DNA of 64,000 nt from JBJHAX01 sp050480705 (GTDB lineage Bacteria > Actinomycetota > Nitriliruptoria > Nitriliruptorales > Nitriliruptoraceae), in assembly GCA_050480705.1 (NCBI GenBank), contig JBJHAX010000001.1, positions 62,001-126,000 on the forward strand, written 5' to 3'. The position numbers were made by a program, and so were the translations under genes. Of the stretch, positions 35,967 to 43,750 are shown piece by piece. The notes under the pieces were generated by a model that saw only the letters and a program-made list of their open reading frames with translations, did not search any database and was not told the DNA's origin. The stretch's first letter is position 1. Each line of letters starts with the position of its first letter.

Positions 35967-37090
35967 CGGCGACGAAGCGGTTCGCGCGTCCTGACGTCGC
36001 CGTGGTGAAGTTCGGCTCGTCGAGTCTGCGCAGGCCCGACGGCCGGCTGGATCGCGAACAGGTGGCACGCCTTGCCGAACAGATCCTCGAGGCGCGCCGC
36101 AACGGCACCGCGGTCGTACTCGTGTCATCCGGAGCGGTGGCAGCCGGGATGGGTGTGCTGGGAATGGATCGCAGGCCCGCGGATCTGCCGACGCTGCAGG
36201 CGGCAGCGGCGGTCGGGCAGAGCGAACTCATCCAGTCCTATCAGGCGGTGCTCGAAGCGCACGGACATCCCGCCGCGCAGATCCTGATGAGCCAGGACGA
36301 CTTCGTGCGCCGCACCCGCTATCTCAACGCGCGCACCGCCATCCGTCGTCTGCTCGAGATCGGTGCGGTGCCGATCATCAACGAAAACGACGCGATCGCG
36401 ACCGACGAGCTCGCCTACGGGGACAACGACCATCTCGCTGCGCTCGTCGCGTCGATGCTCGAAGCGAAGCTGCTGGTTCTTCTCTCCGACGTCGCAGGTC
36501 TGTTCGACGCCGACCCGCGCTCGGATGCGTCCGCGAAGATGGTGTCGCGAGTCGACGACATCGACGCGCTCGACCTCGAGCGGATCGGAGGCGTGGGCTC
36601 GTACGTGGGCTCCGGCGGCATGCGCACCAAGGTCGAAGCCGCACGGGTCGCGGTCCGCTCGGCCGCGCATGCGGTCGTCGCGCACGCCCGAGCCGAGCGG
36701 GTACTCGACGGAGTGCTGGCAGGCGAGGACATCGGAACATGGTTCGTCGCCGAGAAGCGGCGCATCGAAGCGCGTCGCCTGTGGATCGGCTTCGCGCTGA
36801 CGCCGCACGGGCGCATCCACGTCGATCCCGGTGCGGCGCGGGCGTTGCGTTCCCGTGGTGTGTCGCTGCTGAGCGTCGGCGTGACCGGTGCCGACGGGAA
36901 CTTCGCCGTCGGCGATGCGGTCGAGATCGTCGATCCCGACGGGATCGTGGTGGCGCGGGGACTGTCCAACTACGAGGTGAGCGATGTCGTGCGCATCGCA
37001 GGCTGGTCGACCGCTGCCGCGTCAGCCGAGTACGGCGCGGGATACGCGCGTGAGGTCATCCACCGCGACGACCTGGTCGTCGTCGGCTGA
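35963..37090 (+). CDS. proB: Glutamate 5-kinase
   Basis: Phosphorylates glutamate to gamma-glutamyl phosphate, the first step of proline synthesis. It has 375 residues: an amino-acid-kinase domain (VVKFGSSSLR, VSSGAVAAGM, INENDAIATDEL, GVGSYVGSGGMRTK) and a C-terminal PUA domain (about 285-370). The ATG at 35963 overlaps the obg stop as ATGA and has GGAAGG in front. proA, which often follows, is not in this window; another set of genes occupies its place. Confidence 0.96.
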   Translation: MTATKRFARPDVAVVKFGSSSLRRPDGRLDREQVARLAEQILEARRNGTAVVLVSSGAVAAGMGVLGMDRRPADLPTLQAAAAVGQSELIQSYQAVLEAHGHPAAQILMSQDDFVRRTRYLNARTAIRRLLEIGAVPIINENDAIATDELAYGDNDHLAALVASMLEAKLLVLLSDVAGLFDADPRSDASAKMVSRVDDIDALDLERIGGVGSYVGSGGMRTKVEAARVAVRSAAHAVVAHARAERVLDGVLAGEDIGTWFVAEKRRIEARRLWIGFALTPHGRIHVDPGAARALRSRGVSLLSVGVTGADGNFAVGDAVEIVDPDGIVVARGLSNYEVSDVVRIAGWSTAAASAEYGAGYAREVIHRDDLVVVG

Positions 37091-37123
37091 CCATCAGCCC
37101 CGTACCGCGAACAGGTCAGCGGC

Positions 37124-38092
37124 CTAGGGGATGATCAGCAGCTTGCCCGTCGTCGCCTGCGACTCGATGTCACGATGGGCATCGGCTGCGCGCTCGAACG
37201 GATAGCGCTCGTGGATGACGACGTCGAGCTGCCCGGTGCTCATCTGCTCGAACAGGGCTCCGGCACGCCATTCGAGTTCGCTGGTGGTCGCCGTGTAATG
37301 GGCGAGGGTGGGCCGGGTGATGAACAGCGAGCCGGCTTCGTTGAGATGCCGCAGGTTCAGCGGCGGAACCGGACCCGACGCCTGTCCGTACAGCACCATC
37401 AGGCCGCGCCGCTTCAATGAGGAAAGCGAGTCTTCGAACGTCGCCTGCCCCACCGAGTCGTAGACGACCTCCACGCCCTGCCCGTCGGTGAGTTCGCGTA
37501 CCCGCGTGGGGATGTCCTCGTCGCCGTACACGATCACGTCGTCGGCCCCGAGGCCGCGTGCGATGTCGCCCTTCTGCGGCGTCGACGTGCATGCGATGAC
37601 ACGCGCGCCGCGGCGCTTCGCCAACTGGATGAGCAGGCGTCCAACGCCGCCTGCCGGCGCGTACACCAGCGCAGTGTCGTCGCCGCTGAGCGCATAGGTC
37701 GAGTGCGTCAGGTAGTGCGCGGTCATGCCTTGGAGCATCACTGCTGCGGCGAGTTCCAGGTCGATCGCGTCCGGCACGACGACGGTCCGGTTCGGGTCCA
37801 CGACGGCGTGGTCGGCGTACGAACCCATCTGCCCGGCCCACGCGACCCGGTCACCGACCGAACGGATCGTCACGCCGGGCCCGACGTCGACGACCGTGCC
37901 CGCAGCCTCGAGTCCGATCACCTTGGGCAGGTCGAGCGGGTACGCGCCACGGCGATGGTTCGTGTCGATGAAGTTCACACCGATCGCGGCGATCTCGACC
38001 AGTGCCTGGCCTTCCCCGGGTGTTGGCGTGTCCATCTCCACGGACTCGAGGACCTCGGGCCCGCCGGTCTCGGTGATCTGCAGTGCGCGCAA
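37124..38092 (-). CDS. NADPH:quinone oxidoreductase family protein
   Basis: A 322-residue zinc-independent medium-chain dehydrogenase/reductase. Family marks are the N-terminal ITETGGPEVLE, GVNFIDTNHRRG, GLEAAGTVVDVG and the nucleotide loop PAGGVGRLLIQLAK. It should reduce quinones or other electrophiles with NADPH. The start is TTG at 38090-38092, chosen because GGGAGG lies 6 nt upstream. A longer GTG reading to 38167 lacks such a site. A TACCGT hexamer at 38125-38130 on the minus strand may be the -10. It is convergent with proB. Confidence 0.88.
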   Translation of the reverse strand: MRALQITETGGPEVLESVEMDTPTPGEGQALVEIAAIGVNFIDTNHRRGAYPLDLPKVIGLEAAGTVVDVGPGVTIRSVGDRVAWAGQMGSYADHAVVDPNRTVVVPDAIDLELAAAVMLQGMTAHYLTHSTYALSGDDTALVYAPAGGVGRLLIQLAKRRGARVIACTSTPQKGDIARGLGADDVIVYGDEDIPTRVRELTDGQGVEVVYDSVGQATFEDSLSSLKRRGLMVLYGQASGPVPPLNLRHLNEAGSLFITRPTLAHYTATTSELEWRAGALFEQMSTGQLDVVIHERYPFERAADAHRDIESQATTGKLLIIP

Positions 38093-38238
38093 CGTTCGCC
38101 TCCCTCGTCGGATCCCCTCACTGCACGGTACTCGCACCGATCTGCACGTGTGTGACGCGCCCGCCACCCACGTGCCGGTCCACCTCCGGGCCGGCGACGG
38201 CTGGCCCGCTGGAGTGGTCGACCCTCCCGTACGTGCCG

Positions 38239-38244
38239 TAGCCT
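38239..38244 (+). promoter_or_regulatory. Candidate -10 element before the MoxR gene
   Basis: TAGCCT lies 61 bp upstream of the MoxR GTG in a 212-bp divergent gap that otherwise shows only the TACCGT hexamer of the opposite gene. No clear -35 is present. Confidence 0.33.
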
Positions 38245-38304
38245 CGCAAGCGTCGGGGCGATCTGCGGACGCGACGTCGCCGCCGCAAACAGGAGCGTGA
38301 GCGC

Positions 38305-39198
38305 GTGCGCGAGGTCGAGGGTGTCGACGCTGTGGGGCGCGGACTCGCCGACGCCGGATACCTGGCTGACGACGCGATCGCGACCGTGGTGTTCCTCGCC
38401 GGCAGGCTCGGACGTCCCGTGCTCGTCGAAGGGCCGGCAGGAGTCGGCAAGACCGAACTCGCCCGCGCCATCAGCGCGTGGCGCCAGGCCGACCTCGAGC
38501 GTCTTCAGTGCTACGAAGGGCTGGACGAGTCGCGTGCGTTGTATGAATGGGACTACGCGCGCCAGCTCCTGCGTATCTCGTTTGCCCGCGCAGCCGACGA
38601 CGCCGCAGGATGGGATGGGCTCGCGGGAGACCTGTTCTCGGAGGAGTTCCTCCTCGAGAGGCCGCTACTGCGGGCGCTGCGCGCCGAACAGGAGACCGTG
38701 CTGCTCATCGACGAAGTCGACAAGGTCGACGTGGAGTTCGAAGCACTGCTCCTCGAGATACTCGCGGAGTTCCAGGTGTCGATCCCCGAGTTCGGCACCG
38801 TCGCTGCGTCCGCGCGGCCGTTCGTCGTGCTCACGTCGAACCGCACGCGTGAGCTCTCCGAGGCGCTGCGCCGCCGCTGCCTGTATCTGTATCTGGACTA
38901 TCCGACCGTCGAACGCGAACGCGAGATCCTGCAGGCCCACGTCCCCGAACTTTCCCGTGCCCTCGCTGACAAGCTGCTCGGTGTGGTCGCCTCCCTGCGC
39001 GAACTCGACCTGCGCAAGGCACCGTCGGTTGCCGAATCGATCGACTGGGCGCGCAGTCTGCTGGCACTTGGAGCGTCGGACATCGACCTCGACGTGGTGC
39101 GTGCGACGATCGGCGCGGTCCTCAAGGACCATCGCGATGTCGAGCGGGCCCTCACGGCGATCGCGAACACACCGACGCTGCAGACCGGCACGTCATGA
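38305..39198 (+). CDS. MoxR-family AAA ATPase (CoxD-like)
   Basis: A 297-residue AAA+ ATPase of the MoxR clade. These proteins usually act as chaperones for metalloenzyme or membrane-complex assembly with a VWA partner. Walker A is GPAGVGKT (43-50), Walker B LLIDEVD (133-139), sensor 1 VVLTSNRTRELSEALRRRC and an arginine finger region follow, with a C-terminal lid. The DYARQLLR insertion near 83 fits CoxD-type members. GTG start with AGGAG at 38291-38295. It overlaps the next gene by 4 bp (ATGA), and a CoxE-like VWA gene lies one gene further on. Confidence 0.9.
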   Translation: MREVEGVDAVGRGLADAGYLADDAIATVVFLAGRLGRPVLVEGPAGVGKTELARAISAWRQADLERLQCYEGLDESRALYEWDYARQLLRISFARAADDAAGWDGLAGDLFSEEFLLERPLLRALRAEQETVLLIDEVDKVDVEFEALLLEILAEFQVSIPEFGTVAASARPFVVLTSNRTRELSEALRRRCLYLYLDYPTVEREREILQAHVPELSRALADKLLGVVASLRELDLRKAPSVAESIDWARSLLALGASDIDLDVVRATIGAVLKDHRDVERALTAIANTPTLQTGTS

Positions 39199-40268
39199 CC
39201 TCGGCGACACCGAGCGAGCAGCCGATGGCGTCGGACCGCCGGGTTCTCACGGTGGCTGCGGTCGCGATGCTCACGTTCGTTTCGATCGGCGTCGTCAGCG
39301 CTTCGGTGTTCGCCGCCCCCGTCTGCCGGAGCCTGACCGCCGACGGGGCGCTCGATTCTCAGACCGCGCCGCCTGCCGCCTTCGACGGCGATCTCGCGGC
39401 ACTCGCCGACCTGCTCGGCGAGCCCTGGCAGACCGTGCACAGTGCGCCGGGAGTGCGTCTCGCCGGCGCTGGCGCAACGGTGTTCGCGCTCGCCTGGGTC
39501 AACGATCTGACCGGCCAGGTCGACGCCTACGCCCCGGTTGACGAATCACTGGCGGCCGGCGACTGTGTCGAGACCGCCGTCGTGGGCGCACCCCTGGCGT
39601 TCTTCCTCGATGCCCGCCACGACGGAATGCTCCTGCTGCGCGTGGAGGAGGACGGCTCCGACCCCGAGCTGCACCTTGTCACCGCTGAAGGCGTCTCCTG
39701 GTCGGCTCCTCTGGAACTGCCACAAGCGCCTCCCGGGCAGACAGCCGAGCGCCTGACCGCCCGGCTCGACGAGGATCTCGCCGTCGTCGGGAACTGGCAT
39801 CGAGGTGGCGACGGTGGGGCGTTCATCGTCGCCTTCGACCGCGCGACGGGATCGCCACGCTGGCAGCTCGACGCCGACGAGGCCGGCAAGGACCACGACG
39901 ACGAGGGTCGGCGTCGCGTGGACGTCGTGGGCGTCGACGCGACACGGGTGCATGTCCTTCTGGGCCCGAGCGACGGAGCCGATGCGAACGAGGTTGCCCT
40001 CGTCCCACTCGATCGCGACACCGGTGCACCGATCCCTGGACGTGTTGACGAATCTGCCGTGGACGGCCTGCCACGGTGGCTGCTGCCGTGGGGTGACGGC
40101 CATCTCACGATCGGCACCGACGGCGTGCGCCGGTCAGGTGCCAACGACGTCGCCGGCCCCGTCAGGCCCGCCGCCGACGTCGTCGGCGCGGGCGTGGCAG
40201 GCGACACGATCGTGCTCACACTGCGTGCCGAGAACGACGAGATCACCGCATGGTTCACCCACCGCTGA
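39195..40268 (+). CDS. Membrane-anchored PQQ-like beta-propeller protein, function unknown
   Basis: A 357-residue protein with a short cytoplasmic N-terminus and one hydrophobic segment (about 17-40). The remainder is probably extracytoplasmic. The body has repeated AFDRATGSPRWQLD- and PLDRDTGAPIPG-type segments, as in PQQ-like or Trp-docking beta-propeller blades, and two cysteines (about 44 and 126) that could form a disulfide. It lies between MoxR and VWA genes: 4-bp overlap with the former, 19-bp overlap with the latter. An exported client or sensor of the MoxR-VWA machine is the best guess; no function is established. Confidence 0.7.
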   Translation: MTSATPSEQPMASDRRVLTVAAVAMLTFVSIGVVSASVFAAPVCRSLTADGALDSQTAPPAAFDGDLAALADLLGEPWQTVHSAPGVRLAGAGATVFALAWVNDLTGQVDAYAPVDESLAAGDCVETAVVGAPLAFFLDARHDGMLLLRVEEDGSDPELHLVTAEGVSWSAPLELPQAPPGQTAERLTARLDEDLAVVGNWHRGGDGGAFIVAFDRATGSPRWQLDADEAGKDHDDEGRRRVDVVGVDATRVHVLLGPSDGADANEVALVPLDRDTGAPIPGRVDESAVDGLPRWLLPWGDGHLTIGTDGVRRSGANDVAGPVRPAADVVGAGVAGDTIVLTLRAENDEITAWFTHR

Positions 40269-41671
40269 TCGGTGAAGGCGTCGTCGAGCGCCTGCTCGCG
40301 CTCCACGGTGCGCTGCGCCTGAGCGGGGTTCCGGTGAGCCCTGCGGTCTCCATCGGTGCGGGACGCATCCTGCTCCACGTCGACATCGCGGACCGCCCCC
40401 AGCTGCGGGAAGGCCTCGCGGCGGCCACCGTCAGCTCGCCGAGCGAGCGGCGGATCTTCGACGAACTCTTCGACGCCTACTTCCCACCGGTCATCGGCGA
40501 CGACCCGGCCCCACCCGAGGCGGGGACACAGCGCGACGCAGCGCGAGACGCCGACCCCGACGAGCGCGACCTCGAAGACGACCTCGTCGAGGCACTGCTC
40601 AACGATGACGACGCGGTCATCGCACGCATCGCCCGCGACGTCGTCCGCGTGTTCGCTCGCGTCGACGGGCGCGACGGCGCCCCCGCGTGGTATCGCTACC
40701 GCGCTGCCCGCGCCGTGGACACCGCACGCGTTCTCGAACGGGCGCTCGCCGACATCGACACCGACGATCCGCTCGCAGCATGGACACAGGCGAGCCGGAT
40801 CCGTCGTGGCATGCAGCGCTACGAGCAGCACATCGATGCAGAGGTGCGCCGGCGCACTGGTGAGCAGCGCGGTCCCGAGCACCTGGCGCGGCGGAGGATC
40901 CGCACGCATCCGGCCGACCGTGACCTGTTCGAACTGCGTGCCGAAGACGACCGGGAAGTGCGCGCACTGACCCGAATGCTCGCCCGGCGTCTCGCCACGC
41001 GCCTCGACACCCGTCGACGACGTGCACGCATCGGCCGGCTCGACGTTCGCGCCACGATCCGGCGGTCGATAGCAACCGGGGGCGTGCCCTTCGCGCTCGC
41101 CCGCCGTGCCCGGCTGCGTCGACGTCCCGACCTGTTTGTGCTGTGCGACGTGTCAGGGTCGGTGGCGACCTTCGCGCGTTTCACCCTGCAGTTCGTGCAC
41201 GCACTGCAGGAACAGTTCGGCAAGGTGCGCTCGTTCGCGTTCATCGACGCGCTCGACGAGGTCACCGAACTGTTCGACGGCGTCGAGCCGCCAGAGGCGC
41301 TCGCCCGGCTGGCCAGAAGCGCCGAGGTCGTTCAGGGCGACGGTCACTCCCACTACGGGCGCGCCTTCGAGGATTTCCACGAGCGTTTCGTTGACGAGCT
41401 CACGCCGCGCACGAGCGTTCTCATCCTCGGCGACGCGCGCAACAACCATCGGCACCCCGCAACCTGGGTGCTCGACGACGTCAGGCATCGCGCGCGTCGG
41501 ATCATCTGGCTCAACCCGGAGCCGTCGCGTTCCTGGGACACGGGCGACTCACTGGCCTCGGCGTACGCGCGCCACGTCGACGCGTTCGTGGAGGTTCGAA
41601 CGTTGCGTCAACTCGCCGGTTTCATTGAGCGACTCGCCACGGACGTTCACCTCGACGTGAGCAGCGGCTGA
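40250..41671 (+). CDS. VWA domain protein, CoxE-like
   Basis: A 473-residue soluble protein. The N-terminal half is helical and highly charged with many Asp and Arg. The C-terminal half (about 290-465) is a von Willebrand factor A domain with an intact MIDAS motif DVSGS (300-304), the later Thr/Asp positions and the RRIIWLNPEP strand typical of CoxE-like proteins. The partner is almost certainly the MoxR ATPase two genes upstream; such pairs remodel or metallate client complexes. The ATG overlaps the preceding gene by 19 bp. No coxL/M/S genes are nearby, so the client is unknown. Confidence 0.88.
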   Translation: MVHPPLIGEGVVERLLALHGALRLSGVPVSPAVSIGAGRILLHVDIADRPQLREGLAAATVSSPSERRIFDELFDAYFPPVIGDDPAPPEAGTQRDAARDADPDERDLEDDLVEALLNDDDAVIARIARDVVRVFARVDGRDGAPAWYRYRAARAVDTARVLERALADIDTDDPLAAWTQASRIRRGMQRYEQHIDAEVRRRTGEQRGPEHLARRRIRTHPADRDLFELRAEDDREVRALTRMLARRLATRLDTRRRRARIGRLDVRATIRRSIATGGVPFALARRARLRRRPDLFVLCDVSGSVATFARFTLQFVHALQEQFGKVRSFAFIDALDEVTELFDGVEPPEALARLARSAEVVQGDGHSHYGRAFEDFHERFVDELTPRTSVLILGDARNNHRHPATWVLDDVRHRARRIIWLNPEPSRSWDTGDSLASAYARHVDAFVEVRTLRQLAGFIERLATDVHLDVSSG

Positions 41672-41715
41672 ACCGGTGGATCGTCCGCCGGAACAACCGG
41701 TGGTTGGTGCCACTC

Positions 41716-43035
41716 TCAGTCGGTCCCCGGACGCCCGATGCGCGTAGGGCGGACCGACCAGGCGCCGAAGGCGACGATGGCCATGATCGCGAACAGCGCG
41801 AGTTGGACGTTGAACAGATCGGCGATGGCGCCCGACAGCGCAGCCGACAACGGCCGTGTGCCGAGGAAGGCGACACCCCACAGCGCCATCACGCGGCCGC
41901 GCACATCCTCGTCGACGCGCTGGTGGACCATCGTGGTGAGGGAACTGAGCGCGTAGGCCATTCCGACGCCCGCCACACCGATCATCGCGATCGCGTATGG
42001 CGCGGCGAAGCTGAACGCGAGCGCACCCATCCCCCCACCGAGCATCAGCAGGCCCGTCACGGCCAGCTGTCCGAGCTGGACACGTACCTGGAGGCGACGC
42101 AACGTCAGGAATCCGAATGTCGCGCCCACTCCGAATGCAGATGCCAGCACACCGACGAACGACGAGTCCTGACCGAGCAGGTCGGCCAGAGGAGGCGTCA
42201 GGGTGATCGCGGGCTCCGCCCCGATGCCGACGCACGACACGCCGATGAGCAGGGCGAGCAGCACCTTGTCGGATCTCACCGCCCTGAGACCGGCGAAAAT
42301 CGACCGGCTCGCATCCGCCGACCGCGCCACGTCGCGCAGCCGAATGAGGCTGATCGTCACCGCGAACGCGAGGTGGGTCAGCGCAGCGAGTGCGAATGCC
42401 AGGGCCGGCGAGCCGAACGTGAGCACGAATGCGCCGAGCGCCGGTCCGACCGTCCGTCCGATCGTCATCGTCAGCGAGTTCAACGCAACCGCCGAGGACA
42501 ACTCGGACGGCCGCACGAGCGCTGGCAGCAACGCCTGCATCGGCGGTAGACCGACAGCGAAGCCGACGCCGACGATCACGGCGGCGACGATCACGACAGC
42601 CGCGCCCGACGTCCCCTCGACGCCGAGCACGAAGATCCACAGCGCGAGTCCCCCCGATCCCAGCATGCTGATCAGGCGCGCGACGGCGAGTTGCCGCTGG
42701 CGGTCGCCACGGTCCGCCCGCGCTCCGCTCCATGGTGCGAGCAGCATCTGAGGAAGGAACTGGCCAACGCTGACCGCCCCGACGAGGATCGCGGACCGGG
42801 TCAGTTCCCAGACGAGGATCGCAGCAGCGACGTTGTGCATCCACGAGCCCAGGCCGAACAGCAGCTTTCCGGCGAAGAAGGGTCCGAAGCGGCGGTCGAC
42901 GAGAAGAGTGAGCGTGCTGCGTGCCTCGGTCGGTTCGTCGGCGTGCTCGCCGGTGTCACGACGTGTCTCGGCCCTCGCGCCGCCCCCGGAGGGTTGGTGG
43001 TGCGCAGGCTCGTCGCGCGCGCCGTGGTCGACCAC
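41716..43035 (-). CDS. MFS transporter, MFS_3/EntS-type exporter
   Basis: A 439-residue membrane protein with about 12 hydrophobic segments. Family-type motifs are FGPFFAGKLLFGLGSWMHN near the first helix, the cytoplasmic SGARADRGDRQR loop, and VGFAVGLPPMQALLPALV. The EntS/MFS_3 group exports siderophores and drugs, but the substrate here is unknown. GTG at 43035 is the latest plausible start. Longer readings run to 43203 and overlap nadD. The protein has an unusually hydrophilic N-terminus of about 45 residues. Convergent with the VWA gene, divergent from nadD. Confidence 0.85.
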   Translation of the reverse strand: MVDHGARDEPAHHQPSGGGARAETRRDTGEHADEPTEARSTLTLLVDRRFGPFFAGKLLFGLGSWMHNVAAAILVWELTRSAILVGAVSVGQFLPQMLLAPWSGARADRGDRQRQLAVARLISMLGSGGLALWIFVLGVEGTSGAAVVIVAAVIVGVGFAVGLPPMQALLPALVRPSELSSAVALNSLTMTIGRTVGPALGAFVLTFGSPALAFALAALTHLAFAVTISLIRLRDVARSADASRSIFAGLRAVRSDKVLLALLIGVSCVGIGAEPAITLTPPLADLLGQDSSFVGVLASAFGVGATFGFLTLRRLQVRVQLGQLAVTGLLMLGGGMGALAFSFAAPYAIAMIGVAGVGMAYALSSLTTMVHQRVDEDVRGRVMALWGVAFLGTRPLSAALSGAIADLFNVQLALFAIMAIVAFGAWSVRPTRIGRPGTD

Positions 43036-43157
43036 GTCGTGTCCATTCGGTCCGAGGAAACATCCCGACGCAAAGCAGCGGGTGTGTGGAACTGATGGTG
43101 CGACCCTACCTGGCTGCCAACCGTGGCGACGTCCCCGGGTTCGGGGCGGGCTGTCGA

Positions 43158-43163
43158 TAGATT
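43158..43163 (+). promoter_or_regulatory. Candidate -10 element directly before nadD
   Basis: TAGATT ends 8 nt before the nadD ATG and there is no Shine-Dalgarno sequence. Transcription from it would start at or within a base or two of the start codon, giving a leaderless mRNA. Confidence 0.4.
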
Positions 43164-43171
43164 GACTGCCC

Positions 43172-43750
43172 ATGGCGCGACGCATCGGTCTCCTCGGGGG
43201 CACCTTCGATCCCCCCCATCACGGCCACCTCGTCGTGGCCGAGAGCGCCCGTGTCGACCTAGGGCTCGACGAGGTGCGCTTGCTGGTTGCCGCTGACCCA
43301 TGGATGAAGTCGGCAGACGCTGATGCCCATGACCGCGCCGAACTCGCCGATCTCGCGGTCGCCGACTCGGACGGGTTGTGCGTGGACGTCCGGGAGCTGC
43401 AGCGCACAGGTCCCACTTACACCATCGACACGCTCGAGCAACTCCGCGACGAGGAACCGTCGACGTCCTGGTTTTTCCTGGTCGGCGCCGACGCCGTCGC
43501 GACCTTCGGCAACTGGCATCGCGCCGCCGAACTCACCGGCCTCGCGGTGTTCGTCGTCGTCGACCGTCCCGGTACGACCGCCACCGATGTCCCCAGCGCG
43601 TTTATGCATCTCGAGGTGCCGCGGGTGGACATCTCATCGTCACAGATGCGAGAGCGCTACCGCTCGGGACGGGCGACACGCCATCTCGTTCCCCCCAAGG
43701 TCGACGACCGCATCCGTGCAAAAGGGCTCTACGGGGTGCGGGATGGCTAG
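43172..43750 (+). CDS. nadD: Nicotinate-nucleotide adenylyltransferase
   Basis: Joins nicotinate mononucleotide with ATP to form deamido-NAD in NAD synthesis. It has 192 residues. The nucleotidyltransferase motif GGTFDPPHHGHL (9-20) and the C-terminal ISSSQMRERYRSG are intact. The ATG has no ribosome binding site and is probably leaderless. Its last 8 bp overlap the LytR_C gene, giving the common actinobacterial order nadD - LytR_C - rsfS. Confidence 0.96.
   Translation: MARRIGLLGGTFDPPHHGHLVVAESARVDLGLDEVRLLVAADPWMKSADADAHDRAELADLAVADSDGLCVDVRELQRTGPTYTIDTLEQLRDEEPSTSWFFLVGADAVATFGNWHRAAELTGLAVFVVVDRPGTTATDVPSAFMHLEVPRVDISSSQMRERYRSGRATRHLVPPKVDDRIRAKGLYGVRDG

Noticed and set aside
41671..41706. 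Repeated ACCGGT in the VWA/MFS convergent gap as a hairpin
   Set aside because: The pairing rests only on a 6-bp self-palindrome; flanking bases do not pair.
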